Below, one piece after another: positions 36,740 to 46,352 of a DNA stretch of 64,000 nt; the first letter of the stretch is position 1; every line of letters begins with the position of its first letter. The DNA is from Vibrio atlanticus. GTDB taxonomy: Bacteria > Pseudomonadota > Gammaproteobacteria > Enterobacterales > Vibrionaceae. A program made the translations under genes and the position numbers. The DNA lies in contig NZ_AP025460.1 of assembly GCF_024347315.1 (NCBI RefSeq), forward strand, positions 3,162,001 through 3,226,000, written 5' to 3'. A model generated the notes under the pieces. That model worked only from the letters and a program-made list of their open reading frames with translations. It did not search any database and was not told the DNA's origin.

Positions 36740-36847
36740 ATGAACCGCAATTCTGTCGCACACGATTGTCAGCCAATACGCCTTAGAACGGCGTTGGTGT
36801 CATTTTTATTTTGCTCTATTGATCATTTCGAAGCCTCCTATTTTTAG
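36740..36847 (+). CDS. pyrL: pyrBI leader peptide (PyrL-like)
   Basis: This 35-codon frame begins at ATG 36740 after AAGAGAG and ends inside the loop of the attenuator at TAG 36845. Its second half ([16 protein letters not shown]) is encoded by a U-rich stretch, as in enterobacterial pyrL. When UTP is low, polymerase slows in that stretch, the ribosome keeps up and covers the terminator stem, and pyrBI is read. Its amino-acid sequence differs from E. coli PyrL. The arrangement is what supports the call. Confidence 0.75.
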   Translation: MNRNSVAHDCQPIRLRTALVSFLFCSIDHFEASYF

Positions 36848-36860
36848 GGGGCTTTTTTTT
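36832..36860 (+). terminator. pyrBI attenuator
   Basis: AGCCTCC, an 8-nt loop, GGGGGCT (36847-36853), then T7. The leader-peptide stop codon overlaps the first G of the right arm, so a translating ribosome would block hairpin formation. Confidence 0.85.
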
Positions 36861-36902
36861 GTCCGCAATTTGACTGTATGCATAGAAAAAGGAAGACCCG
36901 TT

Positions 36903-37832
36903 ATGGCGCATTCGTTATTTAACAAGCACATCATCTCCATTCCAGAGCTATCTCGTGATGAACTGGAGCTTATCGTCGATACTGCAGCAAGACTCAAAGC
37001 AGAACCAAACCCTGAGCTGCTGAAAAATAAAGTCGTTGCGAGCTGCTTCTTTGAGCCTTCAACTCGAACTCGCCTCTCATTTGAAACCGCAGTTCAACGC
37101 CTTGGCGGCACAGTCATCGGCTTTGATAATGGCGGCAACACATCGCTGGCGAAAAAAGGCGAAACACTTGCCGATTCCGTTCAAGTTATTTCATCTTACG
37201 TGGATGCCTTTGTGATGCGTCACCCACAAGAAGGCGCGGCGCGCTTAGCGTCTGAATTTTCTAACGGTGTGCCAATTGTGAATGGTGGCGACGGTGCAAA
37301 CCAACACCCAACGCAAACCTTATTGGATCTGTTCTCAATTTACGAAACGCAAGGCACGCTCGATAACCTCAATGTGGCTTTCGTCGGCGACCTAAAATAT
37401 GGCCGTACCGTACACTCTTTGACGCAAGCACTATCAAAATTCAATAACGTGCGTTTCTTCTTTATCGCGCCAGAAGTGTTAGCGATGCCTGATTACATCT
37501 GTGAAGAATTGGAAGAGATGGGCATCCAATACAGCACCCACAGCAGCATTGAAGAAGTGGTACCGGAACTGGATGTCCTGTACATGACTCGCGTACAGAA
37601 AGAGCGCTTTGATGCGTCAGAATACGCGCACATGAAGTCGGCTTACATTCTAACGGCCGATACCTTGAAAGATGCACGCCAGAACATGAAGGTGCTTCAC
37701 CCATTACCACGCGTCGATGAAATCACAACCGACGTCGATAAAACGCCACACGCTTATTACTTTGAACAAGCTGAAAACGGTGTATACGCTCGCGAAGCCC
37801 TATTGGCCCTAGTTCTTAACGACACTTTATAA
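36903..37832 (+). CDS. pyrB: Aspartate carbamoyltransferase catalytic subunit
   Basis: Joins carbamoyl phosphate and aspartate in the first committed step of pyrimidine synthesis. STRTR (53-57), HPTQTLLDL and [10 protein letters not shown] are the active-site segments. The start [16 protein letters not shown] at 36903 follows AAGGAAG. An upstream in-frame extension overlaps the attenuator and is not used. Length 309 (E. coli 311). It pairs with pyrI 15 bp on. Confidence 0.97.
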   Translation: MAHSLFNKHIISIPELSRDELELIVDTAARLKAEPNPELLKNKVVASCFFEPSTRTRLSFETAVQRLGGTVIGFDNGGNTSLAKKGETLADSVQVISSYVDAFVMRHPQEGAARLASEFSNGVPIVNGGDGANQHPTQTLLDLFSIYETQGTLDNLNVAFVGDLKYGRTVHSLTQALSKFNNVRFFFIAPEVLAMPDYICEELEEMGIQYSTHSSIEEVVPELDVLYMTRVQKERFDASEYAHMKSAYILTADTLKDARQNMKVLHPLPRVDEITTDVDKTPHAYYFEQAENGVYAREALLALVLNDTL

Positions 37833-37847
37833 GCAGGAGAAACAGTC

Positions 37848-38312
37848 ATGGTTAAACAAACTCAGCTACAAGTAGAAGCGATCCGTAACGGCAGCGTGAT
37901 TGACCACATCCCTGCTCATCTTGGTATCAAAATCCTTAAACTGTTTAAGCTACACAAAACAGAACAACGCATCACCATGGGATTGAATCTGCCATCATCT
38001 GCGCTTGGTCATAAAGATCTGATCAAGATTGAGAACATATTTCTGACCAAGGAACAAGCCAACCAATTAGCTCTGTATGCGCCGCAAGCGACGGTAAATC
38101 AGATTGAAGAGTACAAGGTGGTTAATAAGCTAACATTAGTACTGCCAGACCAAATCAACAGTGTGTACTCCTGCCCGAATAGCAACTGTATTTCGCACGG
38201 TGAACCCGTTGAAAGTAGCTTTAAAGTGCAGCTAAAACACGAAAACGTCCAACTAAAATGTCACTATTGTGAAAAAGTATTCTCTCGCGAGATCATGAGT
38301 GAAATCCGCTAG
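37848..38312 (+). CDS. pyrI: Aspartate carbamoyltransferase regulatory subunit
   Basis: Binds CTP/ATP and transmits allosteric control to PyrB. The N-terminal allosteric domain is followed by the zinc domain with C109, C114, C138 and C141, the same positions as in E. coli. Length 154. GCAGGAG precedes the ATG. Confidence 0.97.
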   Translation: MVKQTQLQVEAIRNGSVIDHIPAHLGIKILKLFKLHKTEQRITMGLNLPSSALGHKDLIKIENIFLTKEQANQLALYAPQATVNQIEEYKVVNKLTLVLPDQINSVYSCPNSNCISHGEPVESSFKVQLKHENVQLKCHYCEKVFSREIMSEIR

Positions 38313-38354
38313 CCCTTAGCGCTCTTACCTTCGTAAAAGAAACCGCTCAAACTA

Positions 38355-38392
38355 CATGGATATTTATTCCTAACCCGGAATAAATATCCACT
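38355..38392. promoter_or_regulatory. Paired ARG-box-like operator upstream of the argR paralogue
   Basis: TGGATATTTATTCC (38357-38370) and GGAATAAATATCCA (38377-38390) are exact inverted copies of one another. Each matches the ARG core TGAATWWWWATTCA at 12 of 14 positions. As 18-bp boxes they would be 2 bp apart, the spacing reported for the E. coli argR operator. A third, poorer copy (11 of 14) is at 38400-38413. The same sequence could also fold as a 14-bp hairpin after pyrI, but has no U-tract. The 327-bp gap holds nothing else clear. Confidence 0.6.
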
Positions 38393-38639
38393 TACCTAAA
38401 GAATAAAATTCCACAAAAAAAGCAAATAACCAGAATTTTGTTTGGTGATCACCTTCAAAAAGATAACTATTCTTTAGTGGTAGACTGGATGAATAGAAGA
38501 TCATACATCACGCATACCCTTCCTATTTATTTCAGGATTCATCGGTAAGCCCTAATTAACAATCGTACTCTACGGCTTTGGGAGTGCGTTCTGCGCTATG
38601 GACAAGTGATACCCACACGTTGGCTTTAAGGAGTTGTTC

Positions 38640-39128
38640 ATGAACCAAATCACTGAGCACGGTTGCTTGTATTCAGCTGAAGATAAAACACTGACTGCAG
38701 CGTGCAAACGCTTACTACAACAGCAAAGCTTCTCGACCCAGAACCAGCTGCGAGAGAAACTCGTCGACATTGGTTATACAGGCATTAGCCAGTCGACTGT
38801 GTCTCGTATTTTGTCACAACTCGGTGTTGTCAAAATCCAGAACGCCTGTGGCAAAAAGGTTTACTGCATCACCGTAGAAAGCGCACCGGTACGTGTCGAT
38901 GCGTCAATCTCATCACAAATCGAATTAATTACTCACAACCAAGCAATAGTGATCGTAAAAACAAACCCTGGTTGCGCACAGTTGGTCGCAAGATTGGTTG
39001 ATATCGACCCTCATACCGAGATTATCGGTACGGTTGGCGGCAATGACACGGTGTTAATTATTCCGAAAGACACCACGAATATAGATGCTTGCGAACAAGT
39101 AGTAAGAGCACGCTTAGGAGTGGCTTAA
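38640..39128 (+). CDS. argR: ArgR-family arginine-responsive regulator (paralogue)
   Basis: The N-terminal winged helix carries ISQSTVSRILSQLGVVKIQNACGKKVYC's helix core (SQSTVSR, 50-56), and the C-terminal hexamerisation/arginine domain has NPGCAQLVARLVD and GTVGGNDT. Length 162 from ATG 38640, preceded by AAGGAG; a TTG two codons earlier is rejected. Where E. coli ArgR has GDDT, this protein has GNDT (N135, D136). Vibrios usually keep their housekeeping argR elsewhere, so this copy, next to the arc genes, is probably the dedicated deiminase regulator. Confidence 0.82.
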   Translation: MNQITEHGCLYSAEDKTLTAACKRLLQQQSFSTQNQLREKLVDIGYTGISQSTVSRILSQLGVVKIQNACGKKVYCITVESAPVRVDASISSQIELITHNQAIVIVKTNPGCAQLVARLVDIDPHTEIIGTVGGNDTVLIIPKDTTNIDACEQVVRARLGVA

Positions 39129-39303
39129 ATGTCTTATTGGCAAAAGCTGACAACTCATGTTGAGCGACTGACACTCTCTCGACTGCCCCAGAAAATAGCC
39201 CACCCGCCTTAGGGGATATTTGTCTACCGATGAAACTAATCACAAACTATTACGGTCTGATTGAGTTAAGATACCTTCAACTCCATTTTGATGACTAAAT
39301 AGT

Positions 39304-41151
39304 ATGCGACGACTTGCCACATTACTTTTTGTTTGTGTTTCCCTGTTCACCCAGCCTGCGTGGGCGCTTTTTGGAAACGACAACGCCGAGCCAAGCTTCG
39401 GAGGCAATAACAACGGTTTTGTCCCTGTAGACCAAGCTTTCCCTTTCAATTACTACCAGCAAGACGGCAAGGTCCTTCTCGATTGGCAAGTAAAAGAGGG
39501 CTACTACCTCTATCAACATAGCCTCTCGTTCACTGGCCAAAATCTCGCTATCGGCAATGTTGAAATGGAAGATGGCCAACCACACCAAGATGAATTCTTC
39601 GGTGAGGTGAGCATTTATACTCAGCCGTTATTCGTGCAAGTTCCTCTACAGAGTTACCAAGATGGCTCACAGCTGATCGTTAAGTATCAAGGCTGTGCAG
39701 ATGCTGGTTTCTGCTACCCACCAGAGATTCGTGTCATCGACATTGAACCTTTCACAACAACAAGTTCTCCTAATTCGCAAGGTAGTGACTCACAAGCTTT
39801 ATCTTCAGCTAGCAACGAGACCGATGTTTCTACGCAACCCTCTTCTCCTACCGCTGACGCAGCAAGCAATACCACTCAACAAACCAATGCTCCTGTTTCA
39901 AAAGAAGCAGGTTTAGCCGATAAGCTGGGTGACAGTTGGTGGACTCCATTATTATTCCTCGCACTCGGTGTTGGCTTAGCCTTTACGCCGTGTGTTCTGC
40001 CTATGTATCCGATTCTAACGGGTATTGTGCTAGGTGGCGGCAAGCTCAGCCAAGGTCGTGCGCTGATGCTGTCCTTCATCTACGTGCAAGGCATGGCGCT
40101 GACCTACACCTTATTAGGTTTAGTGGTTGCTTCAGCAGGCATGCAGTTCCAAGCTGCGATGCAACACCCTTACGTATTAATCGCGCTGAGTGTTCTGTTC
40201 GTGACGTTGGCGATGTCGATGTTCGGCGTTTATAACCTACAACTACCAAGCAACATCCAAACTTGGCTTAACAACCAAAGCAATAAACAACAAGGTGGTA
40301 ATACCTTGGGCGTGTTCGCAATGGGCGCTATCTCTGGCTTGGTGTGTTCACCTTGTACCACAGCGCCACTGTCAGGCGCGTTATTGTATGTGGCTCAAAG
40401 TGGCGACCTATTAACCGGAGCGATCGCTCTGTATGCGTTAGCGATGGGTATGGGTATTCCGCTGATTTTGGTTGCGGTATTTGGTAATAAGCTACTACCA
40501 AAAGCAGGCAGCTGGATGGACAAGGTGAAGATCGTATTCGGCTTTATCTTGCTGGCAGCGCCTATCTTCCTGCTAGAGCGAATTATTCCTGAATTGTGGG
40601 CAACGGTACTTTGGTCTGGTCTTGGCTTCATCGCCTTTGGTTGGCTTTACCATAGCAAGAATGCACTGCCATTCGGTGGTTGGAAACAGAGCGCTGTAGG
40701 TATCATCGCGATGCTTGGCCTGTTCGCATCAGCTCAACCTGCACTCAATTACTGGTTCGCAGAAAAGAGCGTTGTGGTTGAGCAACAAATCCAATTTGCC
40801 CGCGTCAACACGGTTGAAGAGTTAGAAATCCAGCTCATCGAAGCCAAGAAACTCGGCAAACCAGTGATGCTCGATTTCTACGCCGATTGGTGTGTGGCAT
40901 GTAAAGAGTTTGAGAAGTACACCTTCCACCAAGCAGATGTTGAGAACAAGCTTTCTGATTTCGTCCTGCTTCAGGCTGACGTAACGAGAAACATGCCTCA
41001 AGACATTGAACTGCTTAAACAATTACAGGTGCTGGGCTTACCAACCATTGAGTTCTGGGATGGCGAGGGTAACCATGTTCCAAATGCTCGTGTGACGGGC
41101 TTTATGCCTGCCGATGTATTCTTGAAACATATGCAAAACCACCAGCTATAG
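39304..41151 (+). CDS. dsbD: Thiol:disulfide interchange protein DsbD
   Basis: Moves electrons from cytoplasmic thioredoxin to periplasmic DsbC/DsbG/CcmG. A signal peptide (about 1-21, ending PAWA) precedes the alpha domain with the pair in [14 protein letters not shown] Ser/Thr/Gln-rich linker and eight transmembrane helices follow (cysteines in [10 protein letters not shown] and CSPCTTAP). The C-terminal thioredoxin-like gamma domain has [10 protein letters not shown]. Length 615 is a little above E. coli (565), chiefly in the linker. A 27-codon frame starts right after argR, but no gene separates argR and dsbD. Confidence 0.95.
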   Translation: MRRLATLLFVCVSLFTQPAWALFGNDNAEPSFGGNNNGFVPVDQAFPFNYYQQDGKVLLDWQVKEGYYLYQHSLSFTGQNLAIGNVEMEDGQPHQDEFFGEVSIYTQPLFVQVPLQSYQDGSQLIVKYQGCADAGFCYPPEIRVIDIEPFTTTSSPNSQGSDSQALSSASNETDVSTQPSSPTADAASNTTQQTNAPVSKEAGLADKLGDSWWTPLLFLALGVGLAFTPCVLPMYPILTGIVLGGGKLSQGRALMLSFIYVQGMALTYTLLGLVVASAGMQFQAAMQHPYVLIALSVLFVTLAMSMFGVYNLQLPSNIQTWLNNQSNKQQGGNTLGVFAMGAISGLVCSPCTTAPLSGALLYVAQSGDLLTGAIALYALAMGMGIPLILVAVFGNKLLPKAGSWMDKVKIVFGFILLAAPIFLLERIIPELWATVLWSGLGFIAFGWLYHSKNALPFGGWKQSAVGIIAMLGLFASAQPALNYWFAEKSVVVEQQIQFARVNTVEELEIQLIEAKKLGKPVMLDFYADWCVACKEFEKYTFHQADVENKLSDFVLLQADVTRNMPQDIELLKQLQVLGLPTIEFWDGEGNHVPNARVTGFMPADVFLKHMQNHQL

Positions 41152-41183
41152 CGACGACATTCGTCTAAATACAAGCACTAACG

Positions 41184-41229
41184 AAAGCCGCACCGCCCCT
41201 CCGTAACGAGATGGCAGTGCGGCTTTTTT
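41184..41229 (+). terminator. dsbD terminator
   Basis: AAAGCCGCAC (41184-41193) pairs with GTGCGGCTTT (41217 on), followed by T's. The 23-nt loop is long. Confidence 0.8.
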
Positions 41230-41354
41230 GCTATTCAGAGTAACGCTTTCTTATTCCGGGGATAAAAGTCGATATGGTTCAGACTTTTAATGCATAGATA
41301 TTGTCCACATACTCAATCAGGATGATAATAAATATTAACTAAATTGTTAAAAGT

Positions 41355-41993
41355 ATGAACGTCATGGACTCGACCTATACCATCATCATTGCTGATGACC
41401 ACCCTCTCTTTCGCAACGCCCTGTTTCAGTCAGTTCATATGGCTATCAGCGGTGCGAACCTGCTTGAGGCTGATTCTCTCGATGCCTTACTGACTCTACT
41501 AAAAAAAGAAGATGAACCAGACCTGTTACTTCTCGACCTTAAAATGCCGGGAGCAAACGGGATGTCGGGCTTAATTCAACTGCGTGCTGAATATCCAGAT
41601 TTACCGATCGTGGTGATCTCAGCCAGCGAGGATGCCAGCGTTGTCACTCAAGTGAAAAGCCACGGTGCCTTTGGTTTCATTCCTAAGTCGAGTGATATGC
41701 GTGAATTGGTCAGTGCACTCAATCAAGTGCTGAATGGCGACCCGTTCTTTCCTGAAGGGCTTATCACCAATAATGCAGCCTGTAGCGACCTTGCGGAAAA
41801 GCTTTCCACGCTGACACCTCAGCAATACAAGGTGCTAGGGATGCTTTCAGACGGCTTGCTAAACAAGCAAATCGCGTATGAATTGAATGTTTCGGAAGCG
41901 ACCATCAAGGCACATATGACAGCCATCTTCCGTAAACTGGATGTGAAAAACCGAACTCAAGCAGTTATCTTGCTACAAGAAATCCACAATTAA
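41355..41993 (+). CDS. crbR: LuxR/NarL-type response regulator, probable CrbR
   Basis: A receiver domain with DD (14-15) and phospho-acceptor D61 (LLLLDLKMPGANGMSG) precedes a LuxR-type HTH (about 150-210: LTPQQYKVLGMLSDGLLNKQIAYELNVSEATIKAHM). In V. cholerae CrbR works with the transporter-fused kinase CrbS to activate acs and acetate use. This window has a matching CrbS, an acetate-type symporter and acs. The assignment rests on that context and similarity. The alternative ATG at 41364 is possible. Its stop overlaps that of the convergent antiporter gene. Confidence 0.78.
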   Translation: MNVMDSTYTIIIADDHPLFRNALFQSVHMAISGANLLEADSLDALLTLLKKEDEPDLLLLDLKMPGANGMSGLIQLRAEYPDLPIVVISASEDASVVTQVKSHGAFGFIPKSSDMRELVSALNQVLNGDPFFPEGLITNNAACSDLAEKLSTLTPQQYKVLGMLSDGLLNKQIAYELNVSEATIKAHMTAIFRKLDVKNRTQAVILLQEIHN

Positions 41994-43741
41994 GCTTCGT
42001 TTACATCCTCTTCTAAAGTCGTCTTAGGCAAACATAAACCCAGCTTGACGACTTTATGATCATCTATATCTGCAACCACCCAAGTGATGTCATGCCACTC
42101 GAAGCTGTCGCCTAATACCGGGTGTGCCCCAAGCTCTTGATCAACCAATTGTTTTAGCGTCATTTCTCGCTCTTCTTCCGAGCCAAGTTCAATACCATAA
42201 CAATCGCTTACCGCAGCGACCGATAACCCAACATCTAAGAAGAAGTCACCGAAGAATCGAGCGGCTTCTTCTGCCAAAGGTGCCTAACTGAACAGCTCAC
42301 TTAGGCTATCTAGATCTTTATCTTGACCAAGCACACAGAGAATATCGTTCGCCTCTAATATGGTACTGCCCGATGGGTGAAGCAAGGCATCTTGTCGAAA
42401 CAGTGCGGTAATGCGCGTCCCTTCAGGCATCGATAAACGCTTGAGCGGTTCACCGACACACCACTTTTCCTCTTTCAGCTTGTAGACAAACATCTCCCAT
42501 TCACTGGTCGGATAAATCTCGATACCGGTACGAGAAATCGGTGTTGGCGTTGGCGGTAGAGTCACTTTAGCGAGTCTTGCGACTTTCATTAAGCTGCCGC
42601 CTTGAACAATCAACGAAACCATAACCACGAAGAAGGCGATATTGAAATACAGCTGAGCATTTGGCAGGCCAGCCATCATCGGGAAAACCGCCAAAATGAT
42701 CGGAACTGCACCACGTAAACCTACCCAAGAAACAAACCAACGTTCTTTGGTGGTAAAGCTTCTGAACGGCAGTAAACCCAACCAAACAGACAACGGGCGA
42801 GCAAACAAGATCATACCGAAAGCCAATGCTAACGCAGGAAGTGCAATGTCCATTAAGGTCGATGGTGTCACCAATAAACCCAACACCAAGAACATCACGA
42901 TCTGACTTAGCCACGTCATACCGTCTAGGACATTAAGAATAGAGTGTCGAGAACGCGTTGGACGATTACCAATGAACAGGCCTACAAGGTAGATCGATAA
43001 GATACCGCTGCCGCCCAGCATGTTAGAGAACGCAAACAGCGCCACACCACCACTGAGCACCAAAATAGAGTAAAGGCCATCCGCCAGTTGCACTCGGTTA
43101 CTTAGACTCCATAGAACCCAACCTCCACCAATACCAACAAGAGTACCGATACCAAACTGCATCGCAAAACTTTGCAGTAGGAAGTTCATTCCCATCTCAG
43201 CGTCAGGGTTACCTAACAGCGCAATTAAAGTCACCGTCAGGAAGACCGCCATTGGGTCGTTAGTGCCTGATTCGATCTCTAGAGTTGAACCCACACGCTC
43301 ATTGAGACTCTGTCCTTTCAGCAAAGAGAATACCGCTGCCGCATCGGTTGAACCAACAATCGCCCCGACCAAGATGCCCTGCATTAATGACAAGTCAAAC
43401 AGCCAAGCCGCCATTAATCCGGTTAAGGTTGCTGTACATGCGACACCTATCGTCGCCAGCGAGAGCGAAGGCCAGAAAGCGACCTTGAAGCTCGCCACCT
43501 TGGTTCGCATACCGCCATCAAGCAGGATCACGGCAAGCGCGAGGTTACTCACCAAATAAGTCAGTGAGTAATCATCAAAATTAATGCCACCGGGTCCATC
43601 TTCACCGGCTAACATGCCAACGAAAAGGAAGATCAAAAGAATCGGAACGCCCAAGCGAGAGGACACTTGCGAAAAAAGCACACTGATGGCGATGAGCACC
43701 GCACCAGTTAAAAATAAGTGGTTAATGGTTATTGCGTCCAA
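41990..43741 (-). pseudogene. nhaP2: K+/H+ antiporter NhaP2 (CvrA), split by an in-frame amber codon
   Basis: The frame from 43741 encodes a CPA1-type antiporter with about 12 transmembrane helices ([14 protein letters not shown] holds the ND motif) and a cytoplasmic TrkA_C-like domain. It stops at TAG 42284-42286 after LSELFS. The same frame, with no shift, continues APLAEEAARFFGDFFLDVG to 41990 and encodes the CorC/HlyC-type C-terminal domain. Reading through gives 583 residues, near the 578 of E. coli CvrA. A single C-to-T change in CAG would explain the stop. The truncated 485-residue product may still transport. A sequencing error is possible. Confidence 0.82.
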
Positions 43742-44168
43742 TTCGTCCCCCCAAAGAATAAAACTCGAGCCTTAAGCCTGTTGATCTTCTGCCGTTAAGC
43801 AAGTCACGACCGGTGAAAGTACCGTAGTTACTATAACAAACTTATGTTTCGCTTCGTGTCATAGGCAGGACTAAATACCGTTTCTCAGTCATTTAGTTGT
43901 TAAATTTTATGACTCGCACTCTAATTCATCCCTTTTTGTTAGACCTTTGGCTAATTTAACATCATTGCAACATCACGTTTTTCTATGGTTCTGTCTCCTA
44001 GCTCCCATATTTCAGGACATTAGCGCTAATAGCGTCCCGACTAAAGTTGCACAGATCCCTTGACTTATCCTTGCTACATTCTAAATCGTAACATTACGTT
44101 AACACGCTATTTTACAAAAACGGTTTCACAAAACGGTTTCTACGAAAACGGAATTAAAGGAGAAGGCA
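43742..44168. promoter_or_regulatory. Divergent promoter region of nhaP2 and the symporter operon
   Basis: 427 bp without a gene. Close to the symporter start are direct repeats AAAACGGTTTC (44117-44127 and 44130-44140) and AAAACGG (44145-44151). Further up is TTGACT near 44060, a possible -35 element. These repeats lie in or next to the leader and might bind a regulator such as CrbR, but I know no consensus for it. Confidence 0.4.
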
Positions 44169-44435
44169 ATGGCGTTCGAATCTACGGAACATGCTCAAGC
44201 CTACTGGAAGGAAAACTTGGGAATAATGGGAACACTGCTCGCAGTCTGGTTTGTGGTGTCTTATGGCGCTGGCATCTTATTTGTGGATGTCCTAAATACC
44301 ATTCAATTTGGCGGATTTAAGCTAGGTTTTTGGTTCGCTCAACAAGGTTCAATTTATACCTTCGTGGCGTTGATATTTATTTACGTTGTTCGCATGAATA
44401 AGCTGGACAAAAAATACAACGTACAGGAAGACTAG
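44169..44435 (+). CDS. DUF4212 small subunit of sodium:solute symporter
   Basis: This 88-residue protein has two transmembrane helices (LLAVWFVVSYGAGILFV and IYTFVALIFIYVVRM) joined by a short loop with the conserved FKLGFWFAQQGS. DUF4212 proteins occur only beside the large symporter subunit of the VC_2705 subfamily, which follows 10 bp later. AAAGGAGAAGG is a strong ribosome-binding site. Confidence 0.9.
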   Translation: MAFESTEHAQAYWKENLGIMGTLLAVWFVVSYGAGILFVDVLNTIQFGGFKLGFWFAQQGSIYTFVALIFIYVVRMNKLDKKYNVQED

Positions 44436-44445
44436 AGGCTAGAAC

Positions 44446-46149
44446 ATGGATATTCAAACTTGGACGTTTATTCTCGTCGGTATTACTTTCGCAGTCTATA
44501 TCGGCATCGCAATCTGGGCTCGCGCTGGAACAACGAGTGAATTCTACGTTGCTGGCGGCGGCGTACACCCAGTAGCAAACGGCATGGCAACAGCCGCTGA
44601 CTGGATGTCGGCAGCATCATTCATCTCAATGGCAGGTATCATCTCATTCGTTGGTTATGACGGTGCGGTTTACCTAATGGGTTGGACAGGTGGTTATGTA
44701 CTACTTGCGCTATGTTTAGCACCTTACCTACGTAAGTTCGGTCAGTTTACGGTTCCTGATTTCATCGGTGAGCGTTACTACTCGAAAACGGCACGTATGG
44801 TAGCGGTATTCTGTGCAATCTTCGTATCGTTTACGTACGTTGCAGGCCAGATGCGAGGTGTGGGCGTTGTATTCTCTCGTTTCCTAGAAGTTGATATTAA
44901 CCTAGGCATCATCATTGGTATGGGTATTGTGTTCTTCTACGCAGTACTAGGTGGCATGAAAGGCATCACTTATACGCAGGTAGCTCAATTCTGTGTCCTC
45001 ATTTTCGCCTTCCTTGTTCCAGCAATCTTTACCTCAATCATGATGACGGGTAACCCACTTCCACAAGTTGGTATGGGCTCTACGCTATCAGGCACAGATG
45101 TTTACCTTCTTGATAAACTGGATGGACTGACCGAAGAACTCGGATTTACCGCCTATACAGAAGGTAACAAGAGCATGGTAGATGTATTCTTCATCTGTGC
45201 GGCTCTAATGGTAGGTACTGCCGGTCTTCCACACGTAATCATTCGTTTCTTCACGGTACCAAAAGTACGTGATGCTCGTATCTCAGCGGGTTGGGCACTA
45301 CTGTTCATCTCATTGCTATACACAACAGCACCCGGCGTTGCAGCATTCGCTCGTGTAAACATGATCGAAACAATCAACGGCCCTGACATGCAAGGTGTCG
45401 CCGCAGCAGACGCACCGAGCTGGTACAAAAACTGGGAAAGCACTGGCCTAGTAGGTTGGGAAGATAAGAACGGCGATGGCAAAATGTTCTACTCGGGCGA
45501 TGAACGCAACGAGATGAAGATTAACCGTGACATCATCGTACTGGCTTCTCCAGAACTAGCAAAACTACCAAACTGGGTTGTCGCACTGCTTGCAGCCGGT
45601 GGCCTAGCCGCAGCACTATCAACAGCCGCAGGTCTGCTATTGGTAATCTCAACGTCGATTTCACATGACTTGTTGAAGAAAGGCTTTAGACCAAACATGA
45701 CCGACAAGCAGGAACTGTTAGCCGCTCGTTTAGCTGCCATGATCGCGATTGTAGGTGCAGGTTACTTGGGTATTAACCCACCAGGCTTCGTAGCACAGGT
45801 AGTAGCGTTTGCCTTCGGCTTAGCCGCAGCATCCTTCTTCCCAGCGATCATCCTAGGTATCTTCTACAAGAAGATGAACAAGGAAGGCGCAATTGCAGGT
45901 ATGTTGTCAGGTATTGCCTTCACAGCAAGCTACATCATCTACTTCAAGTTCATTAACCCAGCAGCAAGCACACCAGAAAACTGGTGGTTTGGTATCAGCC
46001 CAGAAGGCATCGGTACGCTAGGTATGTGTCTAAACTTCGTAGTATCAATTGCTGTAAACAAAGTAACTGCTGAAGTGCCACAAGATGTCCAAGAGATGGT
46101 TGAGAACATCCGTTACCCGAAAGGTGCTGGTGAAGCTCACGACCACTAA
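44446..46149 (+). CDS. Sodium:solute symporter, VC_2705 subfamily (probable acetate uptake)
   Basis: This 567-residue SSS-family carrier has about 13 transmembrane segments. EFYVAGGGVHPVANGMATAADWMSAASF and the GTAGLPHVIIRFFTVP stretch are typical of the ActP-like branch. A longer periplasmic insert (about 305-365) contains DKNGDGKMF, which looks like a calcium-type loop. The neighbourhood of CrbRS and acs points to acetate or a related short-chain acid. That substrate is inferred. Confidence 0.85.
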   Translation: MDIQTWTFILVGITFAVYIGIAIWARAGTTSEFYVAGGGVHPVANGMATAADWMSAASFISMAGIISFVGYDGAVYLMGWTGGYVLLALCLAPYLRKFGQFTVPDFIGERYYSKTARMVAVFCAIFVSFTYVAGQMRGVGVVFSRFLEVDINLGIIIGMGIVFFYAVLGGMKGITYTQVAQFCVLIFAFLVPAIFTSIMMTGNPLPQVGMGSTLSGTDVYLLDKLDGLTEELGFTAYTEGNKSMVDVFFICAALMVGTAGLPHVIIRFFTVPKVRDARISAGWALLFISLLYTTAPGVAAFARVNMIETINGPDMQGVAAADAPSWYKNWESTGLVGWEDKNGDGKMFYSGDERNEMKINRDIIVLASPELAKLPNWVVALLAAGGLAAALSTAAGLLLVISTSISHDLLKKGFRPNMTDKQELLAARLAAMIAIVGAGYLGINPPGFVAQVVAFAFGLAAASFFPAIILGIFYKKMNKEGAIAGMLSGIAFTASYIIYFKFINPAASTPENWWFGISPEGIGTLGMCLNFVVSIAVNKVTAEVPQDVQEMVENIRYPKGAGEAHDH

Positions 46150-46234
46150 GAAGCTCGCGACTTAGTGACTAGGATAATAAGCACTTAGAAAATGAATCAG
46201 TACTTACATTGTAGGGATTAGGTACTGACTCCAG

Positions 46235-46268
46235 AAAGCCGATACGTCATGTATCGGCTTTTTCTTTT
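46235..46268 (+). terminator. Symporter operon terminator
   Basis: AAAGCCGATAC, GTCAT, GTATCGGCTTT followed by TTCTTTT. Confidence 0.9.
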
Positions 46269-46320
46269 CCTACTCACTTTATAAAAAGAGAAACAAAGGG
46301 TTGTTTTTAAAATCTCATTT

Positions 46321-46339
46321 GATAATAATTATCATTAAC
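46321..46339 (+). promoter_or_regulatory. Fur box upstream of fagA-like/fumC
   Basis: GATAATAATTATCATTAAC, with TTT before it, is a strong Fur-box match (GATAATTATCATTA-type palindrome) just 14 bp before the first start codon. Iron-replete Fur should silence this operon. Confidence 0.82.
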
Positions 46340-46352
46340 ATTCATTACTGAG

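Noticed and set aside
39129..39212. 27-codon frame starting right after the argR stop
   Set aside because: No ribosome-binding site of its own, no recognisable sequence, and too short to support.
41990..42277. Separate 95-residue gene on the minus strand next to crbR
   Set aside because: It is in the same frame as the antiporter gene, separated only by a TAG codon, and encodes that family's C-terminal domain. Its apparent start is a TTG inside the domain.
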